Below are positions 34,256 through 48,083 of a stretch of DNA of 64,000 bases, piece after piece. This DNA is from Astrocystis sublimbata (taxonomy: Eukaryota; Ascomycota; Sordariomycetes; Xylariales; Xylariaceae). Every line of letters begins with the position of its first letter. The first letter of the stretch is position 1. Below the pieces are notes generated by a model that saw only the letters and a program-made list of their open reading frames with translations, was not told where the DNA came from and did no database searches. Location of the stretch: contig JAJNNY010000048.1 of assembly GCA_022453515.1 (NCBI GenBank), positions 228,356-292,355 of the forward strand. Direction: 5' to 3'. Made by a program: the position numbers and the translations under genes.

Positions 34256-36863
34256 ATGCCGTCATCTTCGTCATCACCCTCGCCGCCACCGGGCCACGCC
34301 CGCCTCCCTCCATCCTCCTCCGAAGACGAAACCCAACCCTCGACTGCACAACCATCGCCGCCGCCGCCACCACCACCACCAGCGGCAGCAGCAGCAGCAT
34401 CAGCCGCCGCCGCAGCTCATCATGCCCCCTCCACCCCCAGCAGCCTTCGCCTGAGCCACACCCTCTCCGAGACCGGGCCCAAACACGACGACAATGATGA
34501 CTCTGACGACAAGAACAACGACGAGACGGCTCCTCTCCTCCCCCGCGAACGCGCCCACGACGGTCCCTGTGACCACGGCACCTTCTCCCCACGCGCCATC
34601 ACCCCTCCACCGCACCCAGAGGCATCCACCCACAACCAGCCCGAGGCCGCCTCTCTGCTGGGCTCCGACGGCTCTGCTACCCTCCGCGATGCCCCCGACG
34701 CCCCTCCCGCCAGGACCGGCTGGCGCCGCACCGTCGCCGGCATGATGACCACCGGGAGCATGGCTAGGGCGAACACCCTCGCCGAATCCCACGGCTTCGA
34801 GATGAAGGGCTACATGTACCTCTCCTACTATGTCCAAGGCCTCAGCTGGATGCGCCAGTACAAGTTGTCCTGGCTCACGGGCGACCTCACCGCCGCCGTC
34901 TCCATGGCCTCCATGTACCTGCCCATGGCCCTGTCCTACGCCGAGAATCTCGCCCACATGCCTCCCATCAGCGGTCTGTACGCCTTCGTCTTCATGCCCC
35001 TGATCTATGCCTTCCTCGGCACTAGTCCCCACATGGTTGTCGGGCCCGAGGCTGCCGGCTCCCTGCTCGTTGGTGCCATAGTCAAGAGTATCGACCGTGG
35101 GCACGACCCTCACCCTCACGACGACGCTATCACTAATGCCCAGATGGGCGGCATCGCTGTTGGCTTGGCCGGCGCCTACATTTTCGTTGCAGGTGTTTTA
35201 CGCTTCGGCTTCCTCGAAAACGTCCTGAGCCGCCCCTTTCTCCGCGGCTTCATCTCCTCCATCGGCGTCGTCATCTTCATCGACCAGCTGATCCCCACTC
35301 TCGGCTTGAGCGCCGTCGCACGCCACGTCCCCGACCTCAGCGGTGGCAGCACCGTCGACAAGTTCCAATTCATCGTCACCTACCTTGGAGGCTGGCACAG
35401 GCTCTCGGGCATCATCGGCATTGTGAGCTTTGTCGTCGTCATGATGTTTCGGTAAAAACCCCTCCCCCTCTCTGTCCAACTCCGGCGTCTTGCCTCTTCT
35501 TTCCCTCAGACATCATCGGCTAACAAACGGCGCTAGCAAAATCAAGAATCGTCTGCAGCCCCGGTATCCCGGCGTGGCCTATGTTCCGGATCGGCTCCTC
35601 GTTGTCGTCGCCTCCGCTCTGCTAGCTTACTACCTCGATTGGGAGCATCAGGGCGTCGAGCTTCTCGGCAAGGTCGAGGCCTCCTCTGGTGGTCTTTTCG
35701 AGGTCCGAAACCCTTTCCATTGGGACGATCGGTCCCATATCATAGGGGCACTGGGATCGTCTTTTCTGATAAGCATGCTTGGTTTTTTCGAATCTTCTGT
35801 TGCTGCCAAGAGTCTTGGCGATGCGAGGCACATTGAAGGCATGGAATTCAGTGCAAACCGCGAATTGGTTGCGCTGGGTGTCGCGAATTTTGCCGGGTCT
35901 TTCTTTATGTCCCTCCCTGCTTTTGGGGGATATGGTAGGAGCAAGCTCAACAAGTCGACCGGCGGGAAGAGCCCCATGAGCTCAATCCTCCTCAGTCTCA
36001 TTACCGTCATCTCTATTTTCTATCTTCTGCCGTTCTTCTACTATATACCCGTAAGTCCACATGCTCTCCCCCTTTCCCTCCTGGATAGATTTCCAATTGG
36101 TCCACGCTGCCGCTGCCGCTACCGCTAACTTGACACCTAGAAACCTGTCCTCTCTGCGCTTATCATGGTGGTTGCCTATTCTCTGATCGAAGAACTACCA
36201 GAAGACATGGTCTTCTTCGTGCGAATTAGAGGCCTTCGAGAGCTAGGACTCATGGCTATTATCGTCCTTGTCACCGTATTAGTGAGCCTTAATATGGGCA
36301 TTGCTACTGGTATAGGCCTCTCGCTGGTAATAGTAGTACATGACGCTTCGCGCCCCCGTATCGCGATCATGGGCAAACTGCCCAACAGTAATAATTGGGT
36401 CAATGCGGAGGACCACCCTGAGCGCGTCGAGTCTGTCGAGGGAGTCCTCATAGTTAAGATCCCCGAGCCCCTAACGTTTCTCAACACAGGCAACCTCAAA
36501 AGTAGGCTGGACCGAATGGAACGCTACGGCACTAACAGGGCCCATCCTGCACTGCCGCGCCTCCGCCCCCAGAACAGCAATCAGAATGTCATTTTCGACA
36601 TCCATGGCGTCACCTCGATGGATGGCTCGGGCACCCAGGTGCTGATGGAGATCGTGAAGAAGTTCAGGGAGCAAGGCGTCCGCGTCTTTTTCAGCAGAGC
36701 GCCCGCACGCGACAACGAAGTATGGGATCAGCTCAAACGTAGCGGCATCGTTGCCCTTGTGGGAGGTGAGCATCTCTTCGTTAATGATGTCAAGGATGCC
36801 TTGAACCTGGCTCAGCAGGCACACGTGGAGGTCGAGGGAGCGCAGGCTGAGCCCGAGGTATGA
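34256..36863 (+). CDS. SulP-family anion (sulfate-type) permease with STAS domain
   Basis: Exons 34256-35451, 35537-36050 and 36141-36863 give 810 aa. Introns are 85 and 90 nt, the first with a GGCTAAC branch. Residues 1-~165 are a Ser/Pro/Ala-rich cytosolic extension. The SulP transport core follows: SWLTGDLTAAVSMASMYLPM, ALSYAENLAHMPPISGLYAF and GTSPHMVVGPEAAGSLLVGA are the signature blocks, then about ten membrane spans up to YFYYIP-type helices and LVTVLVSLNMGIATGIGLSL. The C-terminal STAS domain (about 669-805) has the phosphorylatable-site-like loop FDIHGVTSMDGSG. It most resembles the fungal YPR003C-type internal-membrane permeases rather than the plasma-membrane SUL1/SUL2 type. Substrate and membrane are inferred. 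Confidence 0.9.
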
Positions 36864-37534
36864 TGCGTGCACAATGCGTGCGACGCGACCAACCAACGAC
36901 CCATCCCGCATGGCATGGCTTGATGTCACCCGCCCTGCCATGACATTACAAGACATGATATGACATGATTCCAAATATATTGTACCCTCTCAGCGCTTTT
37001 AAGATCGGATTCGGATTCGGATTGGTTTTCACTTGATCGGCAGCCTTCGTAGCTAGTTAGCATTCTGGCATATATGTACGTACCTCATCAGCGTTTCAGA
37101 TAACAGTCATTACAAAACAGAGCATGATGCATTCAACTACACTATCTACGAGTCTATTTCTTACCTTTTGCTCTATATGATGTGCAAGCTTTAGTCTTCC
37201 AACTCTGACACCGTTGTGCGTGTGCAGTCCTTTTGCAGGGCCATGCTTGTATGCTTGGAGATGGTGATAGATAACTTGCCATTCAGTTCCCGTCGGAGCT
37301 CATCGCCGACTTAGGGGCATTGGGAAACCCCGTATGCTCTTGTACTGCTATGATCTCCTGATCGACGATCTGACTTCGAGTTCCATGTGGATTATTGACA
37401 GTTTTTCTATGTAGGTAAGGTCTCCCTGCGATGAATTATCAGTCAAAGCTTGGTATTGACTTGTGTCCGTCCATGCATCCTGGTATTTGTTGTTGGGGTA
37501 GAATAGGGGGAAACAAATAAGATGCAAATTTAAG

Positions 37535-37549
37535 TAACCCTAACCCTAA
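37535..37549. repeat. Interstitial telomere-type motif
   Basis: TAACCCTAACCCTAA: two and a half CCCTAA units in a promoterless spacer. It could be a telobox bound by a TRF/Tbf1-like factor or a scar of double-strand-break repair. Confidence 0.6.
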
Positions 37550-39885
37550 TATGAGGCTTGATATTCGAGATTCGAGATTCGAGTACGTTTGTCGGAGTGA
37601 GAGCAAAGGTGGAGGTGGAAGTGGAAGTGGAAGTGGAAGCGAAAGCGAACAAAGAGTTGCGGAACCAGGTAATTGGTTCGAGAGAGGAGTAACTAGTCTG
37701 GTAGGCAGGTAAGATGGCGGGTTCTGCTAGCTTGAGTATTGCAACGAGGTGGCAGTGCCAGGTTGATGTGAAGGCAAGAAAGCCTTGCTTGCGTAATTGC
37801 CTCCTTAATATGCTTGGATCGTGAGATTCGTATGCGTAATTAGTGTGCGGTCAGAGTTTACGAGTCATGTTGGTATAGTAGGCTCGATAGCGAGTAGCTG
37901 TTATAAATTATTGCTTACTTCGCTTTGTACAAATCAATACATGATTATAAAGGAACTAGAGACGGGTGAATCTGCGGTCTGACGTTGTTCTCATCTCTAC
38001 GTAATTACCTGTGTTGAGATATAGAGTTGCAAACTTGGTTTTGGGATGAGTTGCCTCATATCAACCAACATTGTTAGGTAAACACTTAAGTTGGGGGCGC
38101 ATGTGCATGTGTAAATTCTTTGAGTGGGAATTCTATAAGCGGGTTGGTTGAAGTGACCTTAAGGACTTCGCATTTGTCGTACATATTCGCATATACATGC
38201 CTGATGGAGCAGTGAGTGCAGTATGTGTAGGTGTGTGTGTGTTGCCCGGCATAGCATAGCCACTGCTAGTGCGATGCGATGTGCCGCTCCGTGCATGCAT
38301 ACATGCATGGCCGCCAGCGTCTTATATGGAGATTGGAGAAGTTGAAGTTTAAACCCGGTCGGATGGACCGGGATTTTGATTGGAAGTGGCTTATTTCGTT
38401 TCTCTCATTTGCTTGGGTGGGTAGATAGTAAGTATAAAGTAGTAAGTTTGAAGTATTTGATGAGATTGGGCTGTGTTGTTATGTCTGTGCCATGTGAGAT
38501 CGTAAGGCTTATTTATTTTCATGAGCCGTGTTCGTTTTTGGGTTGGATGAGTTAGTCAGCACTGGGGTATGAATGTGTGTAGACTCATGAGTGAGTAAAT
38601 AGACAGGCTTTGTAGTTGGTGAGCTTACGTTATCATCGAGTATTGAGTGAGATACTGAAGTATTTGGATCGCGCTGATGGCTAAGCCGAGGACCGAAGGC
38701 CGAGTGGATATGCAAATGCTCACTATATGAATTATTCCACTTGTGTTACTATTTCAACGGAACCTAGCCCTTATGCGTTTTTATAGTGTTTGGTATAGAT
38801 GGTGCTTCGCGGCGCAGTTATGCTCATGCGTATATCCATTGACGGAGTTGGAGGTACCGATGCCGAAAGGGGGCTGAGCTCACTAGGTAGGCGCACTACC
38901 AGTCTACCCAGGGGCGATGCTTGAAAAGCTCATCGTGGACCTATTTGATAGGTGGGTATGACTTCTTGGTGCTCTCTCCGGTGTTATGAAAACGATGTGA
39001 AATGCGTTGCATGAGAATCAAAAAATCTAGTTCAGAATGTACATGTATCATGTTTTATGAGGCCTCCTATTGCAGTTTTACATCGTGTCACAGCTCGTTT
39101 TCGTGAGAATTCTAGCAAATTTATCAGCGATGTACCGTTCGGCAGTGCAGATCTGTATAATTGCTAGCAGAGGGGTAATAGAACAGTTGCGTGGGCCTTT
39201 CGAGGTAATTAATATCTTACTGATGTGATATTGGTAACTCTGGGCTTCCCACACGACAACTTGAGCCCTGCGCAACCTCTTAGCCGCTTTACCTCTCGCT
39301 CTCATGTTGTACCGTCAGATGTCTGAACGTAACTGGTCAGTGTTTTCTTAATTCCTTCTTTTCAGTCCCTAGACCAACTGTGGACCAGTCAAGAGGTGCA
39401 GGTGCGTCGTCAACGACTTACCACCAGGATTTCTTTTGCCTTTCGTCCCTTATAAAACATAATTACCGCGTGAATTGCCACGTACGACCATAGCCTCTAG
39501 AGAACTCGGCATCCCGTCCGCTCTGCCCTAGATAAACTGGAGAGCGCCAGATTAGTAGTTGGGTCGGTGACGACCAGCGAATCCCTGGCGTTGTACGTTT
39601 TTGCCGATTTTTATTGACTTTGGTACGTAAACAAAGTCCATACGATTATTGCAGCACGCGCACGTATCAGAGATGGCGGCTTATATTTGGCGTTGCAAAC
39701 CATAGTGAAGTGTCATCTGCTCGCATTCAGGGCGCCTTGTATCCTCCCTATTGGCAGTCCACTATTCGGTCTTGATCAACACAATGTTAATTGAACGGAT
39801 GAATTGAGCATCTCGCGAGGATGTCTAACCCCACGTGGCCTCTATCATTGATGTAAAATATGACCATTTATGTCCAATGGCGTGG

Positions 39886-39952
39886 CCCAGTGGCGAGGGT
39901 CAATGCAGGCCCGGCAAGCCACATATATGAGATTGGTTCTCGATCTCTGACA
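39886..39952 (+). repeat. Second tRNA-like box pair
   Basis: TGGCCCAGTGG fits the A-box consensus and is followed about 45 nt later by a hairpin GAGATTGGTTCTCGATCTC whose loop contains GGTTC as in a B box. Full cloverleaf pairing is lacking, so it is a weak SINE/tRNA-relic candidate. Confidence 0.25.
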
Positions 39953-42800
39953 TAAGAAGGCGTAAGATTGATACTTACTCTGGGCAGCTGACTCTGGGGA
40001 TCTACTATGTCCAATTCAATATGCCAATGCAGTTTAACAAGGCTGCATTCGGCATACTCCTTTGTTAAACATACCGACTCCGCGGGAGCGTCGCTGACTA
40101 TATGCCGACCTCTGCTGTTACGCAATTTGAAGTCTCGTGGGGGCTAGCAACTGACTGCGCCCATATTGTTCACGTCGCTCGGCCACGATCTCATTCGAAT
40201 GAATCATTGTCGTCTCGAGGCTTCTGAGGCCGCCCAGCCTCCATTTTCTGACTCTTATCATACCAAGAAAGCTAGCGACAATCGACCTCGAGCCCGTTGG
40301 ATTTTGCGATAACATTTGCTACTGTTGAGGATACCAAGGCCGCGGCGTGTTTTCAGAACAAGGAAATAAGGAATCTGCAAGGAGAGCGTGGCCCGAAGCA
40401 ATATTTCAAAACCATTGGCATACACAGCCACCCCTAGCGCCGGCACCCCTCACAACCGCCCCATCCCGTTGGAATGAGGGGTTGTTCACAGAATCACCAC
40501 GACATCCTGTATGATATTGAATTTGTGCGTAACCTTGCCGTTGGCTGAGTATCATGTCGACTGCTCTTTCGTGCGCGCAAGCACACTCACCGCCACCTCC
40601 TGGATCAGACCGCTCCGGTGCCAAGACGACCGCTAGTTGTCGTCAGAATGGTGATGATTGGCACGACGAAAGCCCTCCGACTGCATCCTCACCGGGACGC
40701 AAGGAACCCTTGGAACAGGAGGATTGACACGATTCATGGCGAGCTGTGTTGTCATTGTTGTCGCTGTCACTCATTTGTATGTGCTTACTAGCAGGAATGG
40801 GGATTTGCTATTACAGTTGTGCAAGCCCGAATAAGCTTGCATACACATAACATAGCAAGGAAATAAATGATGAGCATCCGTGGCGCATCTCAAAGTCAAA
40901 TACTAAGTATGTAGATATAAGCATTCAAGCGAGCATACATGGAACTAATTGGACGATCATTGAGGAGCCCAATGGGAATAAGTGAGTGTTTAGATAGCGA
41001 CTTACTGTATGCGCGATGATGTAATCAGAAGGAGCAAGGATGGGGTAAATACAAATCGCAGCTCAACAACCACGCTTGCCACGTTTTCGGCCGATGTCTT
41101 TACCAAGGCATGAGAAGATGCCAAGAGACAATTAGGTTGAATGAGGTACTAAGTAGGCAATCTCAGGCACGCAACGCATTTCGCAAAACTCCCTCGGGTA
41201 CACACACAGAGCTTTAAATTACAAGCTGTCATGGGAGGCCCCGAGGGCAATTTGTCGACTGAATGGCATGAACCTGGTGAAATTAGGCCCCTTACAGTTA
41301 GTGCTCTAGCACACAAGAGGTACAGTATGTACAAAGTGAATTGTCGTTCTGTAATTCTGTAATTCCAGGTCTGGTCGGTGGATACTTCGCCAAGCCGATA
41401 AGTCATTGGACTAAGCTAAATTTCCGAAAACGAAAATGGCAAAGCGCGAATCGCGGACGACGTTGATTGGGTCGCCGTCACTTACACAGCCTCAATCCAT
41501 CTCTCACACCATGGATCAGATTTTTCCAGGAGACTCCCGTCATAGGGGTATGAAGGGGGTGCAAGTCAGCAGGCCGGGGGAAAAAGGTTTCGTTTCTTGC
41601 TCCCTCTCGATCTCGTTTCAAAGCCAAGCGTGAAATCGGTAGAGTTCCCTGTTGTCTATCAACGACGCACGCGCCTGATGTACCAATCAGGTTTAGGATT
41701 GCCATGAAGGAACGAGATATGCCGGTTTTATGAAGACCAGTGTCAATCAATTAGTTCCTCCCAGAGTACATAACGTAGCAATTACAAATGTGTCCTAAGC
41801 ACCGAAAGGGCAGAAAGCGGCCTCCAGTGGAAGTGCCTCCCACCTCTCATCTCTCACTGCCCAGCCAGCTAATACGCCAGCCGAGCCACTTGCACCGACA
41901 CAGCCTCACTCAAGTCACTTTCTCAGTGTGTCGAGGCCTCTCGATCCTTAAGATACATCCTTAATGCCATTTGACGTGAGGCAAATGTTGAACAGCCCCA
42001 GCCAACACACCAAGATAGGCAGCCAGCCAGGCTCAACCTCCAGTGAAGCCTTTGTGAGGCAGGGGATCTAGACTGACACGCACCTAACTCCCCCTTGTAC
42101 TTACTTACCTCCTTACTCGTACTCTGATACCGCACCACCACGTTCGTCCGAACCTCTACGCGAAGAAGAGTCACGACCACGCCTGTCATTGATTGCCGCT
42201 GGGATATTCTAGAACCTCGTACGGAAGACGGTCAAGCTCAGAAGCCCGGAGGCGGACACAGACCTACTACGCGCGCCCAGCATTAAAAGACTCCACAGGC
42301 CAATTTCGGCCCTCTACGGTAGTCTCGTTGCCAATCAATGGTAGCGACCGATATATCAGATCGAACAACACGCTCGCCCGCCTTCTTTCTTGGCCTGGCT
42401 AGTGAAACCTGTGTGAGCGCTTGCGTGCTACACAGCCCAACTCCAAGACTGTCACCAAGACATTCGAGATCGTAGTCAGGTCTTGCCATCTACTCGTACT
42501 ATTCACTATCTACCTAATACCTAATACTACCTACCGCCTAGTATCTAGCTAATACCCTGCGCCGGCTCTGGGCTCTGCCGATCCCCCTCTGCTGGTCTCC
42601 ATCCTCCCTCCCGGATACTGAAGTGTACATTCCCAGCTTACGACGTCAGCATTCGCCGCTCTTCGAGGCAGAAACGCGACTCAGCCTTCAGAGCCTGCTA
42701 CATATGATCTCCCATCGCTCACCGAAAGATCACTCCCGGGGTAGACAAAGTCCTAAACCTGACTGACAGGCCCACGGTGCTTCGCAGCAACATCAGCAGA

Positions 42801-42843
42801 AACAACAATAACAATAATAATAATCAAAACAACAACAACAATC
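42801..42843 (+). repeat. CAA/AAT microsatellite in the calcium-pump leader
   Basis: AACAACAATAACAATAATAATAATC followed by AACAACAACAACAATCA lies about 60-100 bp before the ATG, presumably in the 5' UTR. Confidence 0.75.
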
Positions 42844-42901
42844 AGTACATTCTTATTCCTACACTGGTCATCTAATTCACCAAGACAAACCGCCATCCAT
42901 C

Positions 42902-45900
42902 ATGGCTGGCAACAGCCTGGCCCCGCCTACACTGGCGATAGATACCCGACCTCGCTCGAGGAGTAATACTACCGATTCCATGTTGAATCCGAGTGTTCGC
43001 TCAAGGAGCGATACGCTCGAGACTCGTGCCGTCACGCCGGCTGGCTCATTCGTATCGAATGTGTCGAATCCCTTCCTATCGCCCTCCTCCTCAGCCAACC
43101 CCTTCCTCACACCAGCTCAATCCGACTGCGGATCCAGCGTCAGAACAGTATCTCCCGAATATGCGCTGCGTCCGGATCCCGGCACCGAAGCCGCCTTCCA
43201 AGTCGAGGATAACCCCTTTGCGTTTAGTCCTGGACAATTAAATAAGCTGCTGAACCCAAAGTCTCTGCCTGCCTTTCGAGCATTAGGTGGGCTCCCTGGT
43301 ATACAACACGGCCTTCAAACTGACATCGATGCCGGCTTGAGCCTCGACGAGACAACTGTTCGTTCAAGGGTAACGTTCGACCAAGCTGTCAACGCCACTT
43401 CCGATAAACCCCATCAATTCTCGGAACGGAGCCCAGAACCCGGAGCCGATTCTTTTTCTGATAGAGGGAGAGTGTTTGGGCAGAATGTCTTGCCTGCGAA
43501 AAAGGCCGCTTCCTTCTGGCAGCTAATATGGATTGCCGCTAAGGACAAGGTCATCATCCTTTTAGCAGTTGCTGCAGTTGTCTCTTTGGCACTTGGTCTT
43601 TACGAAACTTTCGGCGTTGAACACGAGCCTGGCGCCCCTCCGGCTGTCGACTGGATCGAGGGCGTTGCCATCATAATAGCTATACTGATCGTTACGCTAG
43701 TGGGCTCGCTGAACGACTGGCAGAAGGAGCGAGCCTTCTTTCGACTAAATGAGAAGAAGGAGGACAGGGAAGTCAAGGTCATTCGATCAGGCAAGTCATA
43801 CACGATCAATGTGCGAGAGATTCTCGTCGGGGACGTTTTACATCTCGAGCCGGGCGACCTCGTGCCAGTCGATGGCGTGTTGATAGATGGCCATGAGTTG
43901 AAATGCGACGAGTCCTCGGCTACAGGAGAATCGGATGCAGTCAAAAAGACACCCGCAGGCCAAGTCATGAGCTCGCTGGAATCTGGCAGCTCCAGCTCCA
44001 AGAACCTCGACCCATTTATTATCTCCGGAGCCAAAGTCCTTGAGGGCGTGGGCACCTTTCTGTGTACCTCGGTTGGAGTGCATTCCAGCTTTGGTAAGAT
44101 CATGATGTCTGTCCAGACAGAGGTTGAGGCAACACCGTTGCAGAAAAAGCTCGAGCGTCTCGCCATTGCCATCGCCAAGATCGGTAGCAGCGCAGCTGTT
44201 CTACTGTTCTTCGTTCTACTGTTCCGATTTCTTGCCGGACTCTCCGGCGACACCCGCTCGGCCCCCGAAAAGGCATCCGGCTTCCTAGATATCCTCATCG
44301 TCGCAGTCACTATTGTTGTGGTGGCTGTGCCCGAAGGATTACCCCTGGCTGTGACTCTGGCCCTAGCATTTGCTACCCAACGACTGCTTAAGGAAAACAA
44401 CCTTGTTCGAGTGTTACGCGCTTGCGAGACTATGGGCAACGCCACAACGATTTGCTCCGATAAGACGGGTACCCTGACCACCAACAAGATGACAGTGGTG
44501 GCTGGAACTTTCGGCCAATCAAGCTTTGTCAAATCTGACCACGAGAAGACCCAGTCCAAAACTGTATCCCAGTGGGCAGCTGAGCTTCCTCAGAAGACCC
44601 GAGATGCTCTGGTGCAATCTGTCGCTATCAACTCAACTGCGTTCGAAGGCGAAGACGCTGGCCAGTTTGCGTTCATCGGTTCGAAGACGGAAACCGCCCT
44701 GTTGCAATGGGCCAAGGATCACATGGGGATGCAGTCACTTTCTGAACTGCGTGCTAACGAACAGACCGTCCACAAGATGCCGTTCGACTCGAGCAAGAAA
44801 TGCATGGGTGCCGTCATCAAAGTGGGCTCACAATATCGACTCTTGGTCAAGGGCGCCTCCGAAATCCTCCTGAACTACTGCAGCGAGATGGCCGATTCTA
44901 CAACACTCGACAACAACCCGCTTACAGACGACGACCGTACGAAGCTCACATCCACCATCGACGAATATGCGAAGGGTTCGCTTCGGACCATCGGACTTGT
45001 GTACCGCGATTTCCCTCAATGGCCGCCTGCTCATGCTGAGATGGAAGATGGTCATGTTAAATTTGCTTCGATTCTCAAGGACTTGGTTTGGCTTGGTGTT
45101 GTCGGTATCCAGGACCCTGTTCGGCCAGGTGTGCCCGAGGCAGTCCGACTTGCCCAGCATGCTGGTGTGACGGTTCGCATGGTCACTGGAGACAATGCTG
45201 TGACAGCACAGGCTATCGCGACGGAGTGCGGAATCTACACAGATGGACTCATTATGGAAGGACCCGCGTTCAGAATTCTCAGCGATGAGGAGATGAACGA
45301 GAAGATCCCGAGACTCCAGGTTCTGGCACGCTCATCACCAGAAGACAAGCAGATCTTGGTGGCTAAACTGAAGGCACTTGGCGAGACTGTGGCAGTTACC
45401 GGCGACGGGACGAATGATGCTCCAGCCCTAAAGACAGCTGACGTGGGCTTCTCGATGGGTGTCTGCGGTACCGAAGTCGCCAAGGAGGCATCTGAGATTG
45501 TACTGATGGACGATAACTTCGCTTCTATCTTGACCGCTTTGAAATGGGGACGAGCCGTCAACGACGCGGTCCAGAAGTTCCTTCAGGTAAGATATCATTC
45601 CGACTTCAGCAACATCAAGAACATCTAGTCGCTAACCAACCTACAGTTTCAAGTCACCGTCAACATCACTGCCGTTCTCGTCGCATTCGTCTCAGCTGTT
45701 GCAAGTCCCGATATGAAGTCAGTTCTCACAGCTGTGCAACTGCTTTGGGTAAACCTCATCATGGACACATTTGCCGCACTCGCCTTGGCCACGGATCCAC
45801 CGACTGACAAGATTCTCGATCGCCTGCCGCAGCCCAAGAGCGCTCCGCTCATCACGACCAACATGTGGAAGATGATTATTGGCCAAACCATCTACCAGCT

Positions 45901-46543
45901 CGTCGTCACCTTCACCCTTTACTTTGCAGGCAACCAGATTCTGGGCTACGACCCTACCAACGAAACGCAGAAGACGGAGCTTGCCACAATCGTCTTCAAC
46001 ACCTTTGTGTGGATGCAGATCTTCAACGAGTTCAACAACCGCCGTCTCGATAACAAGTTCAATATCTTCGAAGGCGTGCTTCGCAACAAGTTCTTCATCG
46101 GCATCACCATTCTCATGGTCGGCCTTCAGGTTCTCATCATCTTTGTGGGTGGCGCCGCGTTCGAGATCAAGCCGATCAATGGCGAGCAGTGGGCCATTTG
46201 CCTGGTGACGGGTTTCCTCTGTTTGCCTTGGGCCGTTCTCCTGCGTCTGTTCCCCGACGAATGGTTCGCTGTCATTGCGACGACGGTCGGTGCGCCGTTC
46301 GTTGTTGTCTATCGATTCCTCGGCAAGGCCATGCATCAGATCGGAAGGCTGTTCAAGAGAAACAAGCAAACAGGGGAAACATCGCAAGCACCGGAGGTGC
46401 AAGATGAGAAGAGCACTTACAACACGACTGGGGATGCGGCCGTTGATCAACGCGACACTCCCGCCATTATACTACCTGAAGAAACAGAGGATAACAGGAA
46501 TCCCACAATACATGTACATGATTTGGAAAAGGGGCCGGTATAA
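42902..46543 (+). CDS. P-type Ca2+-ATPase (type IIB, vacuolar PMC1-like)
   Basis: Exons 42902-45586 and 45647-46543 give 1,193 aa; one 60-nt intron with a CTAAC branch. The N-terminal ~190 residues are a Ser/Pro-rich regulatory tail. Landmarks follow in order: DESSATGESD (actuator TGES), VVVAVPEGLPLAVTLALAFA (M4 ion site), ICSDKTGTLTTNKM with phosphorylated Asp520, KGASEILL (nucleotide site), MVTGDN and VTGDGTNDAPALKTADVGFSMG, then LLWVNLIMDTFAALALATDPP in the C-terminal membrane half. Type IIB pumps move Ca2+ out of the cytosol, in fungi usually into the vacuole under calcineurin control. Vacuolar location is inferred from similarity to PMC1. Confidence 0.95.
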
Positions 46544-48083
46544 ACATAGGGGATTATTGCATGGTAGATTATCGAAAGCGTATAGAGTAATGATTAATGA
46601 CCACATCTTTTTTACTTCTCAGCTCGTGCTCGCGCTCGCGCTTGAGACTACAGACCGAATAAGCTCACATCAATGATCACATTCTGGTCTTGTACACGTG
46701 CGTGACCAGGTATTATTACACTCACTGGCTGCCTAATCTTACTAGTATCTTGGTGTGAGTATACTGATTCGCTCTGACAAGGGCCAGCTCGTGCCAAGAT
46801 TTGAAGTAGCATTTTTAACTCTCATAGCTTCGACTTCTGTATATACGATAATACTTCAAGGTTTCGAGATTCAAGCTTGCATCGCCCACGAACAGCAGTT
46901 TGTTGGTAGACCAGGATAGAAGACTAGGATCAATTAAGCTTCACACCGCGTTCGGGGCTAGTCTCCGTCTCCTCACATGCCTAGTCTATCTCCGCACTTG
47001 GCTGACAGGGTCCGCGTTGGGGGAGAGATAGATCATTGGTAATGATTGTGGACACACTCGGAATTCGGGTAAGGCGTTCGCGCGACGATATCTCCGCTTT
47101 AGCGCTGACAATGGTAGGCGGCATGAAGTTATAGGGCAATTGTCCGCCACATGTTGGTTCGGATCATCTGCGATACTATGGCCTAGTTGCGACATCGATG
47201 CTAAGACTGCGCGTTGCTACGCTTGAGATATGATGCGATGAGCCGAATGATACCCCTGAGCCAGTCTGTGTCTGCGATCTTTGGCCGGCTGCTATTCAGC
47301 TTGCTTTTCGCGCATGCCGGTGTCGTCTCGCGCCGTCGTGTTTCGCGCTGCCGGCCATGGACAAGGTGTCAAGATACGTCCACCGGGATTGACATCAAGG
47401 GCGTAGAATGCTGACCGTATAGCAGTGCGCTCGTTACAGCAAATGACGTGTAGTGAATATCACGCACTCATGTGCTGGTTGCCCGTAGATCTTGATATGG
47501 CAAGTTTCTGTTTATAGACTTGCCAGCATCGTAGGTACGACGTTGGTGGTGTCGGCATCATCACGAAAGCTACTCCACGATTATGTTAAGGATAGATTAT
47601 TAATAGATCAATCATCACTTTTGAGTCACATCTTCTTATACGGGGTATATATACTCCACGCGCGGACTTGGCTCCTCGGCTCCGTCCAACCCGCCATCCA
47701 ATTGCCGGCACTAAACTGGGGACTGGGCACAAACGCATGGGACTCAAACTTGTGGGGTTCATATGTGCACCCATCAACTATTAGTCTCTAGACGGCGTCT
47801 TGTGGTTGAACTTTGCCCACTTATGTCGGAGGTATATTCAACCCGCTGGCTCGGCACTGTCGGCCGAAGACAGTGCATTACTCATCCGTCCCATAGATGC
47901 ATGAGCCAGATACAGAGGCCAGAAGTTGGCGACATCATGGTATATACATAGTATGACAAGTTGAGGAGCAGCAAGCTCCTGTGAAATATATAACACAGTT
48001 GTCCTTCGCCGAAACCAGGTAGATTACTTACAGTTCCATTCAGATTGCTCACTCTCAGACATACCATCTTGTTTCTGCCCAGC
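46544..48083. other. Spacer between the calcium pump and the P450
   Basis: No gene supported. Short frames of up to 99 codons show no family resemblance. This is the boundary between conserved genes on the left and accessory metabolism genes on the right. Confidence 0.5.

Larger units (their letters stand above)
36864..42901. other. Six-kilobase gene desert
   Basis: No protein gene can be supported. It contains GGAAGT repeats (about 37610-37640), a telomere-type motif at 37535-37549, a short GT run (about 38229), a second tRNA-like box pair (39886-39952), and a CT-rich then CAA/AAT-rich stretch (42480-42845) that is probably the 5' leader of the calcium pump. Coding-length frames are all under 100 codons and mutually overlapping. 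Confidence 0.5.

Noticed and set aside
34400..35119. 239-codon minus-strand open frame rich in Gly/Val/His
   Set aside because: Shadow of the GC-rich SulP exon 1; no domain resemblance.
37535..37549. Chromosome end (telomere)
   Set aside because: Only two and a half repeat units in unique sequence with genes on both sides.
43600..44559. 319-codon minus-strand open frame
   Set aside because: It lies wholly antisense to the Ca2+-ATPase coding exon and its composition mirrors that gene's codon bias.
45719..46450. 243-codon minus-strand open frame
   Set aside because: Antisense to the second exon of the Ca2+-ATPase; composition is a strand artefact.
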